DNA of 64,000 bases from Morinoia aosen (taxonomy: Eukaryota > Arthropoda > Malacostraca > Amphipoda > Talitridae): positions 64,726,201 to 64,790,200 of the forward strand of contig CM059562.1 of assembly GCA_030386875.1 (NCBI GenBank), written 5' to 3'. Positions 57,701-64,000 of this stretch are shown here, piece after piece. The notes beneath the pieces were generated by a model. The model made no database searches, was not told the DNA's origin, and worked only from the letters and a program-made list of their open reading frames with translations. A program made the translations under genes and the position numbers. Within the stretch, counting starts at the first letter, position 1; every line of letters starts with the position of its first letter.

Positions 57701-60700
57701 TGCGACAATTGAATGAAAATATAAATTGTTCTATAATACAGTAATGAATTCGCTTTGATGAAATTTTGCTTATTATCTAGGAATCTGCAATTTTTACCCT
57801 GTATGGAAGCCAACTTGCACAAATATTGCCAATTTCTATCTATGCTGTTTACTTGGGACATCACTGGTCTGCACACAAGGTGAAAAAGGCAGGTGGAGGG
57901 TTTGAAGAACCAAATAACCTACTTAGTTGGGCAGTACACTGAACCGTTAACAATTTTGCGTTGTTTGATCTACACTCCCATCTAAAAATATGCAGGATTG
58001 AATTAAGTTTTTCCATTTGAATGTAGATTAGGTTATTCGTTGTTTTAAAAGTATTGTATTTAGTTTTTCTAGAAAAGTGATATGAAAATCATTGCTGTAC
58101 GCTATGAGGTTGAAGCATTTAGTGCAGGTTGATGTGCTGCTATCAGTTTGTGCCTGTTGCTAGATCATCCAATAAGAAGATATTGAACCAGCTTTGTACC
58201 ACATGTGTTCACAAATTTAAATTGAACAAAGAAATTCAACACTACATCTACTATGACTAAGGTATGATAAACTTATTTGAAATTTAATTAGTATCAGACA
58301 ACTGGATTTCAGTAAAAGTAAAGAAAATGTTTAACGCATGGTCGTGTATGCTTTTATCTGTCACTTAATGTATGATTTGGGTACAGGCGACCTATTTGAT
58401 GAAGGCAAGTGGTGCGGAACCGAGGAGTTCCGTGAATACGTCACCAGGTTCTCGCGACTCTTTGCTGTGCCCAACACCACCCAGGTCATCATCGTAGCTG
58501 GTAATCACGACATGGGCTTCCATTACAGGTTAGACTGCTGTGACATTTTTGTAAACATTCTTGGTTATTTGACCTCTTCATCAGTCAAAACTCAGTGGAA
58601 AAATCTGTCTCAATGGCTTTGTCTGTATCCTACTGTGATGCTCAAGTGTAGCTGTTGGCATGGAAAAAGTTAGTACTTGGATGTGGCTAGACTGTTTGGA
58701 GACATTTTATTTTTTTTAATATTACTCATGTTCATTATTTCAATGTGTTCAAACTAGATGGGTATTGCTTACTGTTGCTTATGTATTGCATTCATTTTGA
58801 GGTGCGGCATAAGTACGTGTGATCTGTTTCAGCAATTTTTTCTTGTCTACTTCTACTTTTACTAATACTTGAAGATCGTATTTGCGAAGTTAGTATGTAT
58901 ACATGTTTCAAGGAAAAATTTGCAAAATATAGAAGTGTGAAATTAAATATTCACTCCCAGATAAAATGACTTGTGCAATGCCAGTGGGAACAAACTTATG
59001 TATCACTGTGTCTTGTTAGTGAATTGATTGTAGATCTTCTACTTTGTATATCAGAGAAAGCATGTGCTAGCTGGTGTTTCATAGCTTACCAGCTAAAAGT
59101 AACATGTTTGACCTTGATACTAACTTTGATTTAGTTTACTCCAATTTAGTGAACGATTGAACAAATACTACGAAAAATAGATATTTTTGCTCTCCGCGTT
59201 TGCATATGACGGTGATTATTAGCATTCTTTAGAGGCTTGTAAGATCGCTTTGTGAAGATATTAATTCATATTTTCTGGTGCCTTGATAACCTCCATGGTC
59301 TGTATTTTATTTGGAAATCTATTTCTTTTATTTTTGTTCCTTTGGTAACTTTTTCTTGGCGGGAGGCCAGCATATTGTCCTTTGTGATGATGTAGATATG
59401 AAAAGTAGTGGGCAATTCTAGGTGAGTTGGAGAAATTTATGGCTGTCATTGAAAAACTTTTTTGCGCTTGAGTAGATAAGTTGTATTATTTTTACATCCG
59501 AAATGCTTGAGAGTGTTTGTGTTTTACGATTGTTGTTCTAGTGGGTGGATTGGGTGTGGAATATGCATTATCTTTCCTAGACAGCATCTATGCTGCACCG
59601 TTCATGGTAGCTCTTGCCATATATTTGTGGTCACATGTAAACAAAAATGACATCATGCTGCAGCTTCACTTATTTTGTGCAGCATCAACCCGTCACTGGC
59701 TGGCCGATTCGAGTCTGCATTCAATGTGAGCAGCGTGAATGCTGTGATGGTGCGCGACGTGCTCTTCGTGGGAGTGAACAGCATGGCTATGCACGGCGAT
59801 GATTGCTTCCTCTGCTCCCACGCCACCGAGAGGCTCCATCAGCTCAACAGTTAGTCTTCTTTGGAACTAATGCTTCTTGGGACCAATATTTCTGTTTTTT
59901 TATGTGTCAAAGCCTGAACTGTTGTCAGTTGTTTGTCTTTTTCCCCATTCATTTGTTTGCATTAGCTCTCTGCTACTTTATGATACGTTATATGTGAAGG
60001 TGACGACTTAGGAATGGTTCAAATAATATACTTTGAATAATTGTAGAGCATGAATTTCTTCTTAAAAATAAGTACCATGTGCATGACGTGCAGACCAGTG
60101 TATTATATTGATTTCAGCTCTCCTTTTGAGCAAAAAAGTATTCTCCTACTCTGACCTACTTATGGCCATACATAATCACGGACTAGCAATTGTCCCAGTT
60201 GATGATTGTTGACCTTTTCTTTTGTAGAGAAACTGTCGCTTAGGTTCGTGTCTTCTCTTTCAGAATGTTGAACTTGGAGCCATTGGTGCAGTAACTTCTT
60301 TCTCTTCTTTCCTGCTTGGATCTATCCAATAGTTTGATTTCCAGTGGCTTCCACGATGGGAGTCCGTGCTGAATGCAGATCACATGAAAGCTGCGTTGCT
60401 AACGAGCAAAAGTTAATTACGAACAAAATTTCAGATATAATACATCAAAGTATTTGAACAGGAATTGCATGTTGACCTATTCATTCGTTAGCACATTGGA
60501 AAAATAACTTTAATCTAGTTGCTTCTCTTAAGTCTTAATTCCTTCCTCAATAATTTCCCTCGTATCACGTTATCAAATTCGAAATCATAACTTATTTCCA
60601 TTCATAAAAAAAAATTTTCAGCTCGAGAAGAGTTTTCACAAGCCATCATATTTTACAACATCAATACAGACCTACAAAACTGCAAAAGAAACTGAAATTC

Positions 60701-63372
60701 CAATACTTACAAGTGTAATAAAAAATTTTTTGTAGCAACACAATGAAGTCATGTTGAAATCCTTCTCCTTTTTTTTTTAATTCACACAGAGTTCTTATGT
60801 GAAAAACTTTCCCCATCTTGAAGCATTAAATAAATGAATTCCTAATTGAAGCATATTGCTAGATTTCAGTTACAATTTACCAAAGTTTGTGTTGAACTTA
60901 GTTTTATGTAGATATAAAGTGATAAATTTCTCCGTGAGCTAATGAAAGTCTTAAGACTGAACAATATGCTTTGAAAGGAAATTCTGCTTCTTAATGTTGT
61001 ATTAACAGTACTTCTATTTAAACTCACTTCTCCCTGTTGAAAAATATCGCGTTTTCAATTTTATGATAATTGTGTTGCATTAAAAAATAAAAATAAAAAA
61101 AACTTGTCCCATTCTTGTATATGCATCAGCTCTCTACTGCCATGTGAGATTTACGGATATACTCGAATTTGGCTGGTTTGATTGAGATAGCCATTGCACG
61201 ACGTCAGCCCGTCGTCTCAGGAGTCGAGGTGCCATGTTTGAAATGTGCTGCAATGATCGACTTAGAAAATCTTTCCGAGCATTAATTTCTTCTTGAAAAT
61301 GGAAACTCTGTATGCACCACGGTATTGGTATTGATATCATCACCCCTTGTTGAATATGAATTGTTGACTATTTCCAAGGAATTTGTATTGCTTCAAAATA
61401 AACAGGTTGTGATGGCGTTGTGATGTGTGTGCAGAGGAGCTGGTGTGCAGGCGCGGTGCCGGTCCGTGCTCTCACCCTGCCGCCTCTGTGCTGCCCTCTA
61501 CCGGCCACCTCCACGCTCTACCTCAGCCTGTCCTGCTCCAGGTCTGCTGTTACACGAAAGCCACTACTGTGATATCCAGTGATAACAATTCAGCGATTAG
61601 TTTATTTTTTCGTGCGTTTCTCATTATTTTGTTGGGAGGAGTGTATCAGTGATGCATTGAGTGTTCCATTTAATGCCAGAGTGGCAGTTTTTGTGGGTGC
61701 CCCTCTCCATATACTGGTGTTGACTATGTTACTCATGTGATGTTGAGATTGCTAGGAACAAAAATAACATTTCGTCTAGTTACATGAAGTAAGAGTATCA
61801 AATCCTCAAGGGGGACAATCATTGCATCTGTAGGAGCTGTCCCTCCCATGTGGAAGATGCTAGGTCTCCAACTGTAATTAGGCTAGCCTTATTTTTAATG
61901 AAATACATTTAAAATAGATTTAAATAAACTTTTTTACAGCTTTTTTTGGCACGCTACTGTTAACTGACCCGTCTTTCAGCACCTACCTAATTATTCTTCA
62001 TTTTTTATCATGTTTTATGAACTTATTTCATGACTTGCTGCTTTTATGCATTAGGATCTTGTGTGGGAAAACAGCTTATGCATAAATTTCTTGCTCCCGT
62101 AACTCCATATTTAGTGGTGCCTTCCATCATCTCTTTGAAACGCCTTCGTAGTAGATAGGGAGACTTAAACTTATCTAATCTATTCTAGAGTTTTTATAGA
62201 AATACAGTATCAAAATTCCTAGTTCATTTGGCCTAGTCTCTTTTTGTAATTAATTTATGTGCACTTGGTTTAACATATTACTCGTGCACCAAGTTCAATG
62301 ATGACATAGATTAGTCATCAGGTCTGGTTTAACTCACTCACTATTATTTTTTCAACTTCTTACTTGTGATCAGCTCTATTCATTTTCTGCCTAAAAGAAA
62401 AAGCTTAGCAAATTTTCAAATTGTTTCCTTCTTCTTTCAATTCATAGTACTCTGGTGTTAAATTATTGGTAAAATATATAATAGTTCATGGCAAGTAATG
62501 GGAGCACTGTCGGTCGGATTATTTTGCTTACTCTTATGGGAAGATGCACTAGACTGCTCCTCTTATTTGTAATCAATGGTGGAAGCCTTGAAAGGATCAA
62601 GGTGTGCTACGCCAATCAAATCAGACAAGCATAATTAATGCTCTCAATTGTGTCCCCTCAAATAGTACAAATGTTGTATCAATGGGAATTGGTACTCTGT
62701 GGGGGAATGGGAGGTCCAAAGCTGAGAGTCAAATAGGCCTTCTTTTTTGTCAAAATGAAATGTTTTTTATGTGTTAATGGCTATCTCTTTTTAGTACGCG
62801 GCTGTCCTGTGTGTTTTTCAACGCCTCTAACTCTCTTTAACTTATATCATCTTTCAAAACCTTCATTCTCAACTTACTGTTTCTAGCGCTGGGGATCTTG
62901 CATGGAAACATATCTTGTACGTAAATTCTGTGTTCCCTTACCTCGATACTGAATGGTGCTTTCATCCTGCTTCTGTTTGGAACACCTTTGTTGTGGTTAG
63001 GGAAGCTAAAACCAATGTATAATCTAATTTAAGCTCTGAGTTGTGTAGCTTCAGAGTTGCAGAATTTTTTCTTAACCCTTTTTATTTACTTGTGAATGAT
63101 ATCAAATGTTGTATTTTTTTTGGCCTTACAATTTTATCTGCTGTGTCAAATTTAACTGGTTTGATTGAGATAGCCATTGCATGTCAGCCTGTCGTCTCAG
63201 CAGTTTTGAATTCGGTGGAACGATTTTTTAGCCTAGACCTACTGTGCAGCACTACCCTCTGTACCGGCCGAGTGACGAGCACTGCGACGGCTACGATGCA
63301 GCGCCGCCGGAGCTCCAGTCCGTCATGTTCAGGGAGCGCTGGGAGTGCCTCTCTCAGCAGGCAACAGTCGAG
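51650..63372 (+). CDS. MPPE1: Metallophosphoesterase 1 / PGAP5 homologue, seven coding exons (3' end outside window)
   Basis: Exons 51,650-51,772, 53,739-53,857, 56,011-56,081, 58,387-58,528, 59,683-59,849, 61,435-61,541 and 63,250-63,372 join to 852 nt, 284 codons with no stop, and all introns are GT...AG with matching phases. Residues ~15-37 are a membrane anchor. The two-metal phosphoesterase ligands appear in order: VVADTHLLG (D64, H66), LGDLFDEGKW (G105-D106), AGNHDMGFHY (N144, H145, D146) and HYPLYR (H244). The final GHxH motif and C-terminal membrane segment must lie beyond 64,000. In mammals PGAP5 removes the ethanolamine phosphate side chain on the second mannose of GPI anchors and promotes ER exit of GPI proteins; the same role here is inferred. 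The Met at 51,650 is chosen because it follows a good acceptor and gives the family's short cytosolic N-terminus. Confidence 0.95.
51773..53738 (+). other. MPPE1 intron 1
   Basis: GTGAGT...ATTATCAG. Positions ~52,720-52,927 are a repeat ending gacagacagacaaaccgacg and then ttaatatagtatagat, a 3' end typical of RTE-type LINEs and their SINEs. The rest is AT-rich with no features. Confidence 0.7.
53739..53857 (+). CDS. MPPE1: MPPE1 coding exon 2 (first metal motif)
   Basis: Encodes CRWPHVGSA..., then VVRAMVVADTHLLG with the first metal ligands, and GHWFDKLR, ending in AG of a split Arg codon. Donor GTGAGG. Confidence 0.96.
53858..56010 (+). other. MPPE1 intron 2
   Basis: GTGAGG...TTTCCAG. At 54,587 cagtcatatcttgctttata after TA resembles one end of a pogo/Tigger-type element, without a clear partner. 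Positions ~55,440-55,760 belong to the dispersed intron-repeat family (see 56,700). No exon was found. Confidence 0.55.
56011..56081 (+). CDS. MPPE1: MPPE1 coding exon 3
   Basis: 71 nt encoding (R)EWQMQQAFQTAVSLHSPDVV and IFL, and the first base of the Gly of GDLFDEG. Phases agree on both sides. Donor GTGAGA. Confidence 0.95.
56082..58386 (+). other. MPPE1 intron 3 with two dispersed repeats
   Basis: GTGAGA...GGTACAG. Positions ~56,700-57,020 match ~640-985 in the same orientation (e.g. gggagtgctaattcctat against gggagcgctaattcccat). Positions ~57,400-57,560 are the same family in the other orientation (tatactaaatgatgctttcc). No exon. Confidence 0.65.
58387..58528 (+). CDS. MPPE1: MPPE1 coding exon 4 (GD and GNHD motifs)
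   Basis: Encodes (G)DLFDEGKWCGTEEF, then a VTRFSRLFAVPNTTQ segment and VIIVAGNHDMGFHY. Contains the GDxxD and GNHD metal-binding motifs. Donor GTTAGA, phase 2. Confidence 0.97.
58529..59682 (+). other. MPPE1 intron 4
   Basis: GTTAGA...TTGTGCAG. AT-rich, no exon or named repeat recognised. Confidence 0.6.
59683..59849 (+). CDS. MPPE1: MPPE1 coding exon 5
   Basis: Completes Ser152 and encodes a region with FVGVNSMAMHGDDCFLCS, the counterpart of the family's NSVAL-GDGC-C segment, ending with A of a split Lys codon. Donor GTTAGT at 59,850. Confidence 0.94.
59850..61434 (+). other. MPPE1 intron 5
   Basis: GTTAGT...TGTGCAG. Positions ~61,150-61,215 (ggtttgattgagatagccat + tgcacg...cgtcgtctcag) recur at ~63,155-63,205 in intron 6. 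Otherwise non-coding. Confidence 0.6.
61435..61541 (+). CDS. MPPE1: MPPE1 coding exon 6 (variable, Cys/His-rich linker)
   Basis: Encodes (K)ELVCRRGAGPCSHPAASV and a linker ending PVLLQ, joining in phase 0 to HYPLYR. Weakly conserved, but the phase is right on both sides and PVLLQ is family-like. Donor GTCTGC is unusual, since position +3 is C, but it is the only phase-compatible choice next to the conserved junction. Confidence 0.85.
61542..63249 (+). other. MPPE1 intron 6 with two tandemly placed repeat copies
   Basis: GTCTGC...CTGTGCAG. Positions ~62,020-62,190 and ~62,870-63,035 are two members of the dispersed family (each with a (g/t)gatcttg(t/c)(g/a)tgg block, then accatatt/actgaatggtgc and ttgtagtngntagggagac-like parts). 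The ~60-bp block shared with intron 5 is at ~63,155-63,205. Confidence 0.65.
63250..63372 (+). CDS. MPPE1: MPPE1 coding exon 7
   Basis: 41 codons, HYPLYRPSDEHCDGYDAAPP followed by ELQSVMFRERWECLSQQ and ATVE. The His of HYPLYR is the fourth metal-site motif of the family. Donor GTGTGT at 63,373, phase 0. The next exon is outside the window. Confidence 0.95.
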
Positions 63373-63899
63373 GTGTGTGGTTGTGTGGGGTCTCGTGCTT
63401 GTGAACACACATATAACCATGCATTAGTTCTTAGTTTCATTAAGATATGGTGATAATATTTGAATAGTAAAAAGCTGAATTTTCGAAATGGCGTTCTAAT
63501 TTTTTATTGCGACTGATATTTTTCTTGGGGATCATTCAGTACCGACAAGTAAGTCATGCTAGATGTCTAACTTTATCCTGGTAATGCAATTTACGTCAGT
63601 TTACATTTTGTGATGATTGCTAAGTTGGCGTCGCTTAATTATTTGTAATCAATTTAGATTGAATGAAATATTCAGTCGCTTACTTTACCGAAACTTTAGT
63701 GTCAATTTAGCATGAACTTCACAATGATCGTGTCCTGGGAAAGTTCTCTAGTAGAAGAAGAGGTAGCTTTGGTGACTGAAACTGGAATTCCTATCCAATT
63801 GGGATTTAGCTCTTGCTGTAAAAGAGGATGTCGTTGCTATGTGTCATAGACGCCGTAATGATAAAAAACTGCCAGTGCGTCTGTCATTTTCCTTATATT
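63373..63899 (+). other. Start of MPPE1 intron 7
   Basis: AT-rich sequence with no exon of the missing GHxH region recognised. Confidence 0.5.
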
Positions 63900-64000
63900 A
63901 GACGCCCCTCCCCATGTCCTTACCTTGTCGTGGTGGGAGGGCTTGCGTGCTGCAATGAAGGTTGAGGCTATACTGCCGGGGCCCCGGTTCTGGTAGGTTC
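63900..64000. repeat. Edge of a dispersed repeat, probably a LINE or SINE 5' part
   Basis: The GC-rich block ccttaccttgtcgtggtggg + agggcttgcgtgctgcaatg stands out from the intron. It is similar in style to 5' regions of arthropod non-LTR elements, as far as I can recall. It is cut by the window end. Confidence 0.3.

Overview
The window looks like nuclear DNA from an arthropod, most likely an insect. It is AT-rich, has long introns with GT/AG splice sites, and is packed with insect-type transposable elements. There is no bacterial gene organisation. I cannot name the species from sequence alone.

The only clear cellular gene lies at the right end. Seven coding exons between 51,650 and 63,372 (+ strand) join in a single open frame of 284 codons. 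They encode most of a metallophosphoesterase 1 / PGAP5 homologue (MPPE1), an enzyme that remodels GPI anchors early in the secretory pathway. The 3' exons, which should carry the last metal-binding motif and a C-terminal membrane segment, lie beyond the window.

Almost everything else is repeats, many of them nested. (1) Positions 2.6-8.3 kb are a giant palindrome with two ~2.1 kb arms of near identity. It is built around a hAT transposon with an exact 8-bp target duplication; that hAT sits in a tRNA-derived SINE and itself carries a Helitron helicase fragment. (2) Positions 8,915-17,161 are bounded by long inverted repeats and an exact 8-bp target duplication. This looks like one 8.2 kb element of a family that also has three short copies of ~0.53-0.55 kb (1,228; 35,717; 45,228). 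It contains a smaller hAT with a BED zinc finger and an isolated 44-bp-arm hairpin. (3) Positions 17-24.5 kb hold a dispersed repeat family in tandem, a 26-bp satellite with a higher-order period, a TTAA-flanked element and a GC-rich tract that may be a solo LTR. (4) Positions 25.0-28.1 kb are a Harbinger-like MITE (TTA target duplication) split by a hAT whose transposase is intact except for one in-frame stop.

(5) Positions 28.4-45.1 kb hold tRNA-derived SINEs and non-LTR retrotransposons. These are a minus-strand two-ORF LINE (family A), two copies of an endonuclease/RT LINE (family B), and a truncated I-group LINE with an RNase H domain (family C). The LINEs are cut by MITEs whose target duplications can be read directly. 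(6) Positions 45.1-50.3 kb hold three TTAA-flanked elements, one of them 1.65 kb with nested palindromes and a 129-bp tandem repeat. A dispersed repeat family recurs in the MPPE1 introns and near position 640.
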